Shown piece by piece: positions 10,591 through 21,035 of a stretch of DNA of 64,000 nucleotides. Position 1 is the stretch's first letter. Every line of letters starts with the position of its first letter. This DNA is from Temnothorax longispinosus (Eukaryota > Arthropoda > Insecta > Hymenoptera > Formicidae), in assembly GCF_030848805.1 (NCBI RefSeq), contig NC_092361.1:9939928-10003927 (forward strand), read 5' to 3'. The notes under the pieces are model-generated. The model worked only from the letters and a program-made list of their open reading frames with translations, searched no databases and was not told the DNA's origin. Position numbers and translations under genes: made by a program.

Positions 10591-11615
10591 GTTGCGTCAT
10601 CTTTTCGCTGTGAACTTTGTAATCAAATTGTGAGGTGGCAGAAATCTGCCTCTCAGTGTGCATCAGCCAACATACCGGTTGATCGTGTACGCAGCAAATA
10701 AAGGACAACAACTGTCGTCGCAGAAAGGAAGTCAGTGAGATACGTCTCGGCGAGCCTTGCTGGCACGTGGAAAGCTCGAGGAAGGCAGCCATTTTCTGAA
10801 ACGTTTGGAAATCCTTCCGGAATGAGATGAGAAGCCATTAAGGAACATTCAAGAAACCGGCTCTTGGTTTGATCATTGCTATTTTCAACCATTACCGTAA
10901 TATCAAAGCCTCAATTATAAGGTACCGCCTTTAATCTGTACGAGATAGACAGTTAGAATCCCGTATAACGTATTACAAGGAATCTCCGATTCTTTAACGT
11001 CAGACCCCGTCTAACGTATTGCAAAGAGTCCCCGATTCTTTAACATTAGACCCCGTCTAATGCTGTACAAGAAATCCCCGATTAGTTAATCTATTAATCT
11101 TACATCTAGAGTTAAATCGACCGTTTTCTTCATAATGACAAACTTTAATTCTTTCTTTTGTGCGATTGATTTGTTATGATAAATCATATAGTGAGTTTCT
11201 TTTGTATTTAATCTCATTACCGTACTTTTATATTCAATCTCATTACCGTACGTACATTCGTTACATTCACTACTAAACTAGAATATTTTTCTTGCGAAAT
11301 ACATATAAATCGTTTCAGGCGTTGTGATAAAATTATCAAATAACCGTTTACTTGCGTTGCTATAAAATCTCTTAATCAATCACTTTATATTATCTTAGTG
11401 ATTATGTTGCGAATTATTAATTATCTAATATTACGTTTGTTCTATGATGAATTAATGTGTCAATCAACGATCGAAGGCCTCTTAAAAATGTAATTCAATA
11501 CACTCATTTGAAACTTATTACTCGTGTCGTATTAAATGCTTGTTTTGGATTCATTGCCTTTGTAATTGCTCTTGTCGTATTTATTGCTCGTGTCGTAATA
11601 ATCGCTCATGGGGTA
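10591..11615. other. flank between two TIR elements
   Basis: No gene seen. The left part may complete the split BEL LTR. The right part, from about 11520, contains loosely repeated ATTGCTCGTGTCGTA-like units and ends at the insertion point of the next transposon. Confidence 0.4.
10955..11093. repeat. three-unit 46-47 bp tandem repeat
   Basis: Units begin at 10955, 11002 and 11048 with AGAMYCCGTMTAA-like starts and share a CCCCGATT core. Similarity is clear but imperfect. Confidence 0.8.
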
Positions 11616-11619
11616 ATAT

Positions 11620-12013
11620 GACAGGCTGAGAGTAAAAATGACCTATCTGCAAATCCGAGCAAAAGTGAGTTAGAAATGTTTCCGCGCAAAAACGAATTGC
11701 TTGAGGTTCCGGGCAAAAACGAATCACAGAATAGCTCCGAGCAAAAACGACTCAAATACATAAGTCGTTTTTGCCCGCGAAGAAAACTAGAGTCATTTTT
11801 GCCTGCATAGAAAACTCGACTCGTTTTTGCCCGCGCAGAAAAATTAACTCGATTTTGCCCGCGCAGAAAAACGACGCGTTTTTGCCTATGATGAAAGCAA
11901 CCTGATTTTTGCCTGCTTTGAGAAATGAACTCGGTTCCCGTCCGCGTGGAAAAATAAATTCAATATTAGGTACTCGGAATTTTTGTGTTTTTTAAACATT
12001 TATATCCAAATTC
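11620..12013 (+). repeat. left TIR with orientation-flipping GCAAAAACGA array
   Basis: Contains five forward GCAAAAACGA-like motifs (11630-11752), then six in reverse orientation (TCGTTTTTGCCCGCG-like, 11763-11930). The flip is centred at about 11757, so each TIR can itself fold. The array reads as multiple protein-binding sites. Confidence 0.88.
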
Positions 12014-12671
12014 CGAGACAGAACTGTGACAAAACGTGCAATACAATCACGCACGCATGTTACTGAGTCGCCCGCTTTCTGCACACATGTATGGACAGGT
12101 ACACACAGAAAAGTATCACTCTACAGCCAAGAAAAGCAATTATTTATTTTATTATATTTATTTTAAGTAATAGGTTTCTTCAATAGAGAATATTATCTTA
12201 ATAATAGCTTTAAGATATACTTAGCACAAATCTTAGAAAAGCTCATAATTTTGTGCTCAAAACAAGAATCATTCTTCTTTCAAGAATATTATATACTTCT
12301 CTTCAGTAGACTGTATATAGTAAGTAATCCGAATTCTTGTATTAATTAAATATTCTTATTTGAAGTACTAGACTTGCTAATATCTAGAATATGTTTTGAG
12401 TAAATGTGAGGCTTGCGATGACTTTATGGTAGATTTGCGGATATATGAACTTATCAAATATTTAGAACAAGTAATATTTACTTGCGGATAGTATATATTT
12501 TCTGTGTGTATGTTTACATACGACGACACGTGATTTCTTTGTTTTCACCGGTTTCATCCCATTTTCGTGTGAAAACTCGAGCAGCAAAGACGTAACGTTT
12601 CATACCAAGGCATTTTTCAGTGTTTTAACATTTAACAGTGTAACGTGATTTCATTTTTCAAAAAAGTGATA

Positions 12672-15279
12672 ATGGAAAAAGGTTTGTACGACTTGAAATC
12701 TCAATTATTGTAATGATAAAATGGTCAAAATGTGTATAAATGAAATTTGTGATGACAATATTACTTCACATTCCAGACAAGCATAATGATGAGAGCAGTC
12801 CCGAATCGACAGATTCAGAAAAGAGAATAGCACAAGCTCTGAAGAAGATTTGGAAGGTACAATTTTTAATCCATTATAAGCAAAGGTGTGCACGTGCACT
12901 TGTATAGAATCAAAATTCGATTTAATATTATTTGGGTGACAGTATACACATTTATATCAAGTTTACATATTTTTTTGCTATGCCATTGAAAATATTCCTA
13001 ACATTTTATATGATTGTTAATTACATTTTTGAGTTAAACTATGTGAAAATTGTGATTTCTCGTGATTGTGTTACGTATTGCGTGCATAGCCTTATTTTAT
13101 CATTTATTTCGACGCATATGCTCTTACATATGCTTCAGAATTCGAGCCACAAGGAAACAAAAATTCACGGAAGCGTAAGAGGCAACCACACATGCATAAA
13201 AAATTCATTGCAAAAGAAAATGTGGAACGTGGCCGAGAACATACCACCAAAAAAAGGGAAAATTATTCCAGGAAAAAGATTCATTCCGCAAAGTATTTGC
13301 AAATGTACAACTTACTGCTCAACAAAAATTGATATTGCTCGCCAACAAGAAATATTTTCGACTTACTATGAACAATCAAACAAAAGTCAAAAAACATTGC
13401 TGATCCGTGCATCGATTAAGAAGACACCAACTACATCTAAAAGAGATCCCTTATTTTTGCCGATTATTCCAAGAAAGAGTAGAGAATTCAATTACAAATA
13501 TTTCTTAACAGACAGCAATGGCATTGAACAAGAAGTATGTAGATCATTCATGCTGGCATGCTACCAGATCACAGCATCTTCAATGAATCGAGCAGTAAAA
13601 TTGGCACAGTCGAATCCCAGCGCATCAGAAAAAAGAGGAAAAGGTCCCTCAGCGAATCGGACTAGCGAGACACTTAAACAGGGTGTTCGGAATTTTATCA
13701 ACCGATTTCCAAAGTATGAATCACATTATGGTAGATCAGATTCCGAGAAGAAATACTTAAATTCAAATTTAAATTTGGCAATAATGTACAGAATGTACAA
13801 AGACGACTGTGAAGTCACGAACGCAGACTTTGTATCCGAGCATATGTTTCGAGACATTTTCAACTATGAATTTAATTGAGTTTTAAAAAAACGACACACG
13901 GACACATGTAAACCTGCGATACGATAAAAGTGAACTTAAACAACAAAGATCTGCCGAACGAAGAAAGAGTAAAATTCGAAAATATGCAAGAAGAATACGA
14001 CGATTTGAGGAAAAAAATTCACGCAGAGTTCAAACGCGACGTTGAAAATGCAGATGAAGATACGATCGTTCTAACGTTCGATTTGCAGAAAGTACTGGAA
14101 ACACCGTCAGTGACAACTGGTATCGCATTCTACAAGCGCCAACTTGCTACTTACAATCTATGTATTGTTAATGAGATTTCAAATCAAGGTACGTGTGTAT
14201 TTTAGCATGTATAATGAAATCCAATTGTGTTATTGTATGGAGAAAAATTCTGACCTCGGATTCGGAATGAGCGGGTCTTTTTACCCCTGTACGTTCCGCC
14301 CACCGCGAAATCTCGCTTACTTCATCCATTTTTTATCAATTTTGTGTTCATTTATTGCAAAAATAGAAATTTTCGAATTTTTCTATTATGACCTCGGATC
14401 GGATTCAGCGAGTCCTTGTATCCTTTTAATCAAGTACAATAAAAAAAAACACATTTGGATTTTCATAAATATTATTGACTAAAGGAGCAAAGTTAATAAT
14501 AATTTCCCCTGTCATTTCAGCATACATGTACATGTGGTCCGAAGATGTTGCTGCTGGGGGAGGGCAAGAAATGGCGTCTTGCTTGCGAAAGCATTTCCAA
14601 AACCACGTTCCGGAAAATGTAAAGCACGTCATCCTGTACCCGGATTCATGCGGAGGCCAGAATCGGAACATAAAAATTACGCTTCTCTTAAAACATTATT
14701 TGGCAAACAGCTCAATTAATTTAATTGAGGAGAAGTTCTTACTGTCTGGTCACAGCTATAATAGCTGCGAAATTTCGGATTAATAGAAAAGGAACGCAAA
14801 CGGCACGAAACTGTCAACACCCCGGACCACTGGATTGACATTATTAAGAATACCAAAAAAAAGCAACCATTTTTTGAAGTTAAAAAAATGCAATCGACTG
14901 ATTTCTTTTCATCACAGGATTTACAAAAGCTTATTGTAAATCGAAAACAAGACGTAGATCACAACAAAATAAATTGGATGAAAATTAGAACGATCAAACT
15001 CGACCGAGAGCAGCCGTTTCATATATTTATGACATTTGATAACGAGATACTGCGCGATGTTGACATTGGCAAGAAGAAATGTACAGAAGAGGAATTAAAG
15101 AAGCGGATCTTTCGCTTTTGTATCCCAATGGAAGACCAATTACGAAACAGAAGTACAACGATTTGATGCAGCTTATCCAATTTATCGATCCAAAATACAA
15201 AGCTTTTTATCAAACACTGAGGGTAGAAAATTCGTCTAAAGATTTTGACTTAGCGAGCGGTGATAGTGACGCAGAGTGA
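12672..15279 (+). pseudogene. multi-exon DDE-type transposase gene of the 4.36 kb element, decayed
   Basis: Reading exon by exon: a tiny exon ending ATGGAAAAAG at 12681, an exon at about 12777-12856, a long exon from about 13141, an intron 14189-14520 (GTACGT...TTTCAG) and downstream sequence to the stop at 15279. The first part has a Cys-rich CKCTTYCSTK block; then KGPSANRTSE, RFPKYESHYGRS and KKYLNSNLNLAIMYRMY. The core reads LTFDLQKVLETPSV with a first Asp at 14080, and LYPDSCGGQNRNIK with a second Asp at 14643. Splicing 14188 to 14521 keeps the frame into YMYMWSEDVAAGGGQEMASC. The third acidic site should follow GHSYNSC, but a small deletion near 14770 removes it and shifts the frame. More frameshifts lie near 13880-13920 and 15115. 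The product would have moved the element; this copy is dead. Superfamily not named. Confidence 0.72.
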
Positions 15280-15582
15280 AACCTTAGCTTCAAGTAAAAT
15301 TATGGACCTGAATGAATGTAGTGAGATTATAGAAATGTACCGAAAAGACATATGTAAAAGTTAAAACAATGTTTAAAATACATGTTTATTTTTTATGTTT
15401 ATTAAAAATATAATGATAAAAAAATACTGCCAATTTTCTAATTTATCCTACCCAACATTTGGTTCAAAATCATAAATAAACAATAATTAACCTGTACTTT
15501 TAATCCAAATTCATCGTCTTAATTTGGAAAAAATTATGCAAATTGTAGTTCTAAAAGCATTTTTGAATTATTTCTTTTTTTT

Positions 15583-15975
15583 GAATTTGGATATAAATGT
15601 TTAAAAAACACAAAAAAATCCGAGTAATATTGAATTTATTTTTCCACGCGGACGGGAACCGAGTTCATTTCTCAAAGCAGGCAAAAATCAGGTTGCTTTT
15701 CATCATAGGCAAAAACGCGTCGTTTTCTGCGCGGGCAAAATCGAGTTAATTTTTCTACGCGGGCAAAAACGAGTCGAGTTTTCTGTGCAGGCAAAAATGA
15801 CTCTAGTTTTCTTCGCGGGCAAAAAAACGACTTATGTATTTGAGTCGTTTTTGCTCGGAGCTATTCTGTGATTCGTTTTTGCCCAGAACTCAAGCAATTC
15901 GTTTTTGCGCGGAAACATTTCTAACTCACTTTTGCTAGGACCTTGCAGATAGGTCATTTTTACTCTCAGCCTGTC
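15583..15975 (-). repeat. right TIR of the 4.36 kb element
   Basis: Inverted copy of 11620-12013, including the flipping motif array, centred here near 15836. Confidence 0.9.
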
Positions 15976-16639
15976 ATATATTCCTTTGTCGTGATTTATA
16001 CACAAGTTCTGTAAGACTCAGTTAATATTCGATTCACGAAGAATATTATTGACAAGGCCGATGATAATTATTCATGATTGAACTAAAGAATTGATGCATT
16101 ATTTCCAAAATTGTTTGAATTATATCTACACTGATATTCATGGTTTTAATTTGAGTTATGTTGATGTTTTGAACGATCTTTTCTTTGATAAATAACAACT
16201 AATTCTGAGATAGACTTCGTCAATATACATTATATGCGTACCTACTAACTTCAATTCCTTTTATAAAGAACATTATCTCATGATACAGAATTATATCAAG
16301 GAATCTAAGAAAGATATTTCTCTTTTCATAATTCAAAAGAAAGGACTGTTCTATGATAACCATTCATTTTTTTCTTTTATGTATTTGATACATTTATTTT
16401 ACTCATATTGTATTTTTCTATTACAAATGTATAATTTTGTTCACGAATACTGGGAAGGTTTTTGGGCAGTTTCCCTTCCCCCAGGCAACAAATATTGGTA
16501 TTCTTTGTATAGTTCTGCCCGATCTAAATTTTCTTAATTACATAAATCACGAAACACAATCTCTCTCTCAATAAACGGATTCTTTTTATTTGTTCCTTCC
16601 TCAACAAATTCTCGAGGTCAGGCTCGTGCGCGAGCTTGT
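15976..16639. other. flank with no identified gene
   Basis: AT-rich sequence continuing the target of the 4.36 kb element. An 85-codon open frame at 16280-16537 has no recognisable motif and AT-driven composition, so I do not call it a gene. Confidence 0.4.
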
Positions 16640-17390
16640 GCAAACACTACTTGTTCGGCGTATCGCCTTGTAAGCCGTAGTATAGTTACTTCGCCGTAGT
16701 ATAGTTACTTCATGTTCATGTAGTCATATATCGTTCATACTTAGTTGCATAAGTCAATTGTAATTCTCGCGCGAAACGTCGGCGGATCGCGAGCAGCCAA
16801 ATCATGCGACTCACCTGTCGGTGCTGCCATCGCCCATCCGCCGACGGTATCCACCCCTCCGGAAAGGGAACAACTACTCGCCCGCAGCGACATGTTCCAG
16901 GACCGCGGGGAGAGCTCACTCATCGTCAAGTATTCAGAGAGGACACACCTCTCATTACTTTTTCGTCAAGCCGCCGTGCGGCACACACACATATTTTGGG
17001 AGCCGTCTTACGGCACACGTTCGCCGGGCAGAACGAACCACGGAATCGCCTTTGCCGCCTTGCTCAACCGGGAGTGCGCACGTCTCCTACTGCCTTTTCC
17101 CGCCTGCTCTATCGCTTGCTCTCCACCGCTTGCTTGTTTGCACGAGTTTTGCCATCGCATGCCTAACGAGACGAGACCCACGGAGCGGCCAAGTTCAGAG
17201 GACAGGACGAGGACTGGCGGAATCACGGGGACGACGGCCGACACGGTGAGTCGCTTCGCTTTAATATTTCGCTGCATGCGTTTCTGCCTTCGCGTTAAAC
17301 ATTGATAGTCGTGAGGGGAAATCGACAACCCCCCTCTTTCGAGTAACAATATCGCAAATCTTGCCTCCGGGGCGAAACTATCCCCGTTCA
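16640..17390 (+). repeat. BEL/Pao-type LTR remnant
   Basis: Resembles the LTRs at 35388 and 44076. Shared blocks are ACTCGCGCGAAACGTCGGCGG-like sequence near 16770, GGTGAGTCGCTTCGCTT at 17244-17260 and CGTGAGGGGA near 17310. Overlapping open frames across it are by-products of GC richness. No internal BEL sequence follows, so it is a solo or truncated LTR; its exact ends were not set. Confidence 0.65.
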
Positions 17391-17401
17391 CTACTTGTTA
17401 T

Positions 17402-17914
17402 ACTAAGCGAACATGATTGATAGCCAGATACAGATGCGGGAGTGAGGTGAAAGGCAGTGAACATTGAAGAGAGGAAGAGGATAGAAGATGCAGAATATAC
17501 CACAAGATATAAGATGCAGAATATGTAAAAAAGAAGAGGAGAACATAGAACATATACTAAAAGAATGTGAAGCGACAAAAAGCGAGATACAGTTAAAAGA
17601 ATTTTTAGGAGAGGAAGGAAAAGGACTAGAAGTAATGAAATGGATAGAAAAGGTTAGAAAGGAAGCAGGGAAAAGGAAGAGGGGTTGGAGGAAGAAGAGT
17701 AGGAAGGGAAATTGAAAGACAGTTAGAATGTTGAATTAGTTTTGGAGTTAGTTAGGATGATCTAAGTGATATATAATATATATGTATGTAAAAGAGAAAG
17801 TTATGTTTTTAAATTATGTTATATGTTTATAAATTTATGTAAGAGTTGACGGAAGTCATTCTAAGCCGCAAGGCAAGGATTAAATAAAATTATTATTACT
17901 AAGCGAACATGATT
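17402..17914 (+). mobile_element. 5'-truncated LINE with 17-bp target duplication
   Basis: ACTAAGCGAACATGATT occurs at 17402-17418 and again at 17898-17914. The insert between them ends with AAATAAAATTATTATT, a LINE-type tail. An open piece at 17488-17715 reads CRICKKEEENIEHILKECE, the Cys-Cys-His-Cys motif found at the C-terminus of several LINE reverse transcriptases, followed by MKWIEKVRKEAG. The copy is therefore just the last about 480 bp of a LINE. A similar C-terminus occurs in the insertion at 62137. Confidence 0.9.
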
Positions 17915-18279
17915 AACTAATTGTTTAAAATAACTTAATTTATTTTCTTAAGTTAAGACTTTGCTCTCCATCTTCTCCAAATCAAATTCACTTCTCAAAA
18001 TCGCACACGGTCTTATAGGTAATAGGGATTTTAATCCTTGACTTAAAATAAGACCAATGATTGCACAACTCACAGTAAGCATAATAGCGTCCCTTATGGA
18101 CGTTGACTCACGGCTGGAGCTTTCTGAAAAGTGCATTTGACTCGAGGCACGCGCTTTCCCTGCGTGTACCCGAGATAACGTAAGTATCTGGTTGCATCCT
18201 CCCATACCCCTCCTTTGGCTAGTCTTTCCTTCGCTATCCTTCAAAGTAATTCCAGGGTTTGGACGTAACAATGCTTAAA
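17915..18279 (+). repeat. possible Gypsy LTR upstream of a tRNA-Pro-type primer site
   Basis: Lies directly before the primer binding site and gag start, where a 5' LTR is expected. No second copy was found in the window, so its limits are unproven. Confidence 0.35.
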
Positions 18280-18297
18280 TTTTGGGGGCTCGTCCTG
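18280..18297 (+). promoter_or_regulatory. tRNA-Pro-type primer binding site
   Basis: TGGGGGCTCGTCCTGGAT is close to the classic proline-tRNA primer site used by many retroelements (usual form TGGGGGCTCGTCCGGGAT). It is followed 30 bases later by a gag-like ATG. Confidence 0.7.
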
Positions 18298-18327
18298 GAT
18301 GAAAAGTGCGATTATTGAGAGTGGAAA

Positions 18328-18672
18328 TGAGTACGAGGTCTAAATCGGATAAGGCTAAAATCAATAATCATTATAAAACCGCTCTAGAAAACCAAGGCAC
18401 AATTAAATCGAGTCACTTCCAGTACGCAGTTCGAAAATAGTACGACCTGTGGCAGTTCAAAACGCAGTTCAATGGTATAGGATTACAAGGAATTTCACTT
18501 TGTAAATAGAATCTTTTTTTGGGTGTCGGCAATACAGATTCCCGTAAGTCCAAGGTAGAAATAGGGTAGAAGAACTGCTAAAGGCATCGTAAAACCTTCT
18601 CAGCCACCTCTTATAATACACCTATTTGGATTGTACCCAAAAAATGAGAACTCAAAAGGGAACAAATGTTAA
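18328..18672 (+). pseudogene. Gypsy gag start fused to RT fragment
   Basis: An ATG at 18328 opens a 37-codon frame starting MSTRSKSDKAKINNHYKTAL and ending at a TAG near 18440, compatible with a Gypsy gag N-terminus. From 18566 a broken frame reads VEELLK and GIVKPSQ, the conserved lead-in to Gypsy reverse transcriptases, with frameshifts. Several kilobases of gag, protease and most of pol are missing, so this is a relic. The RT-side segment continues after the SINE insertion at 18947 and has a second copy at 20252. Confidence 0.6.
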
Positions 18673-18946
18673 GGGCGGCAGTATGGTCTAGTGGTAGAGC
18701 GCCAGACTTGTAATCTGAGGAACCAGGTTCGAGTCCACTAGAGCCATGAAGCATGGAATGTTTTTCCGATAGCTGCGCCCCTCCGTGCAAGATAGGCTCT
18801 TGTGCGGAGAAAACTGGGTTCCGTCTTTCGGAAAGAGACGTTAAGCCGTTGGTCCAAAGGGTTAAAGTAAGAGGAGAAGGATAGTGTTGGTAGTAGATTG
18901 CGAACCCGGGAATATGCAATAAATTACGAATTTTACAGAATTTACA
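18673..18946 (+). mobile_element. tRNA-derived SINE (tRNA-Thr-like head)
   Basis: The head GGCAGTATGGTCTAGTGG contains a Pol III A box (TGGTCTAGTGG) and, downstream, a B box (GGTTCGAGTCC); the anticodon position reads TGT. It is flanked by AACAAATGTTAA (18661-18672) and AACAATGTTAA (18950-18960). The related uninterrupted sequence at 20354-20366 shows the empty site, so the boundaries are well supported. Body 274 bp; the 3' part has a GGAAAGAGACGTTAAGCCG segment. Confidence 0.85.
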
Positions 18947-20251
18947 GGAAACAATGTTAAAGAATTGTTTTAGATTTTTTCATATTAATTGTCGATTTAA
19001 CCGAAGAACCAATTAAAAATTTATCTTCCGCGCTTAATCCAGAACCGAATTTCCAAGAGATGGTCAGACATTATTGTATGCGCGGGTCAGACATTATTTA
19101 TTCGTAACGTTCGAACCGGAAGGCTTCGCCTCTTCGAAGGACGTCGAGAACGGGAGAGGCCGGAGTCGCGGATGCTGCGTCAAGAGATCGACGGGTCCCC
19201 GCGCTGATTCTTTTTTTGCCTTATTAGGCAAGGGCGAGTCGATAGAAACGGAATTGTGACCGACGTCTTTAGACCTTCCTTATAGTTCCTTGTTCAGGCG
19301 AACAACTCTCCGTTAATGTGTTTGAATAAAATTTGCAAAAGGATGGGATTCCTCATTCTTCGTAGTATTTGTGTCAAAAATTTTATCTTGAGCCGCGTCA
19401 GAAATGATATTCGATGTACTACTTGTAATTCTGCCCGTTTGGATATCTTTCAGCTTCTCTAATTCCTCTTGAATTATTTCTGTTGTAATTTGATCGGAAT
19501 CGAATGTATCCTTTTCTGATTCATCGTAAGCTTCGTCATCTATCAAATTATCGCCATAAAATTCTTCGAAGGGAAAAGGGCAAGTATATGTACTATAAAA
19601 AAAAAAACATAATAAGAACTAACGTTATATAAATTTTACATAAAATTTCCCGTTTATTCTTACATTTAGATTATTATTCCTCCTGAGGTAGTCCAGAATC
19701 AGCTAACCATTGGCGGATTGTTATAGACATCCAGCTCCAACCGGAGCACTCTGTGGTGACGCACATACTGGCCTCGTCTCCAAGGACTTCAAGACTCCTC
19801 TCAAGCTCAGCCTCTCGAATCTGACTGTCGGGACAATACGCAACACACCGCGTTAACACTACACATTAATCTTCTACACAAATCACACACGTCCACCTAT
19901 CCGTACACATCCAAGAAGTATTCTACTGTATCTAGAGCATGAATAAATAGAGCGAGATTTTACCTAATTGAACGATTCGTTATTGTGGGAACCGACGCAC
20001 CTTCGCCTATCCTACCCCACAGTCACAAACTGCAATTACTACAACCCCGGTACAACCCGGTAAACAGCTGAACAAGACTGGTCATTTCCGATTTTATTAA
20101 ATCAAGAAAATTACGACGTGAATGTGTTCAACGAATATAGCGATTTAGCTGAAGTAATAATGCCTAACGAATCTAACCAATCTAATGAAGGTGACGTAGC
20201 TAACGAATATATCGATTTAGATGAAATAATAATGCCTGACGAAATAATAAA
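18947..20251. other. Gypsy-related and unassigned fragments
   Basis: 18961-19055 continues the Gypsy-like segment seen again at 20364-20466. Between them are a minus-strand acidic 77-codon frame (19313-19546, IIQEELEKLKDIQTG) and a 61-codon frame (19674-19859), neither recognised. At 20103-20255 a + strand frame has an internal protein duplication (NEYSDLAEVIMPNE and NEYIDLDEIIMPDE), of unknown origin. Confidence 0.4.
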
Positions 20252-20466
20252 CAGGTAGAAGAATTGCTAAAAGGAGGCATCGTAAAACCTTCTCAGCTAC
20301 CTCTTATAATACATTTATTTGGATTGTACCCAAAAAAATGAGGACTCAAAAGGAAACAAATGTTAAAGAATTGTTTTAGATTTTTTCACATCAATTGTCG
20401 ATTTAACCAAAGAACCAATTAAAAATTTATCTTCGGCGCCTAATCCAGAACCGAATTTCCAAGAGA
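20252..20466 (+). pseudogene. second copy of the Gypsy RT lead-in fragment
   Basis: Starts with NKQVEELLKGGIVKPSQ, then frameshifts; the DNA runs parallel to 18550-18672 plus 18947-19055. Two copies about 1.7 kb apart imply a duplication or two related insertions. Unlike the left copy it lacks the SINE. Confidence 0.6.
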
Positions 20467-21035
20467 TCACCACGCGTTTCGTTAAATTTTTTTTCTAGTA
20501 TGTGACACGAAACGTTGGCCAGGACATGGTCGGTGGACTGTGGACCGTGGACCGAAGACACTGTAATTAACATTTGAATATATATTGCTATCCTGACAAT
20601 AAAGCTGTTTTATATCCAAAACCTTACACATTTTAATAGCGTGATACTGCGAGTGTGGAAGTTTCTCCAAGGTTTTGCACCGATGTTTATAAACATGTTT
20701 TTCGCTATGGTAGGCGTGGCGGTCGGATGAGCTTCCCGACAATGATGTTGCCGAAATTTTCGATAGAAAGCCAAACTCGGTCGCACTTGTTACACTTTCG
20801 AAGCGCGGACAGACAACGGACGGACGGGGGCCGGGGGCCGGGGGCACCGCGGGGCGCACGACGCATGCGCGCCACACGTGGTCGCGCACGAGTTCGGTTC
20901 ATGCGCCCACGTGCGCCCGGATCCTATCCTTCCTGGCCTAACCTCGCGTGCTCGCTTTTTAGGCCGTATTTGTTGCGTCCTCTGCGCTCCCCCTCGGAGG
21001 GGGAGCTATTTGGCAGATATAAATAATTGTATCGG
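20467..21035 (+). other. GC-rich leader before I-clade ORF1
   Basis: From about 20800 composition becomes very GC-rich and leads into ORF1, so it is probably the LINE 5' UTR and internal promoter. 20826-20864 has four G runs (GGGGGCCGGGGGCCGGGGG plus GGGG), a possible G-quadruplex. Open frames here are composition artefacts. Confidence 0.5.

Larger units (their letters stand above)
11620..15975. mobile_element. 4.36 kb DNA transposon with 393-bp TIRs
   Basis: Ends are GACAGGCTGAGAGT and its complement, flanked on both sides by ATAT (11616-11619 and 15976-15979), a likely target duplication. TIRs are about 394 bp (11620-12013) and 393 bp (15583-15975). It carries a spliced transposase-like gene. 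The protein family occurs in arthropod genomes in my memory, but I cannot name its superfamily with confidence. Confidence 0.88.

Noticed and set aside
16716..17391. Several overlapping frames of 60-186 codons
   Set aside because: They lie in a GC-rich BEL LTR with no protein motifs; all frames are open by composition.
19313..19859. Host exons on the minus strand
   Set aside because: Two short frames without family resemblance or convincing splice sites; not enough to call.
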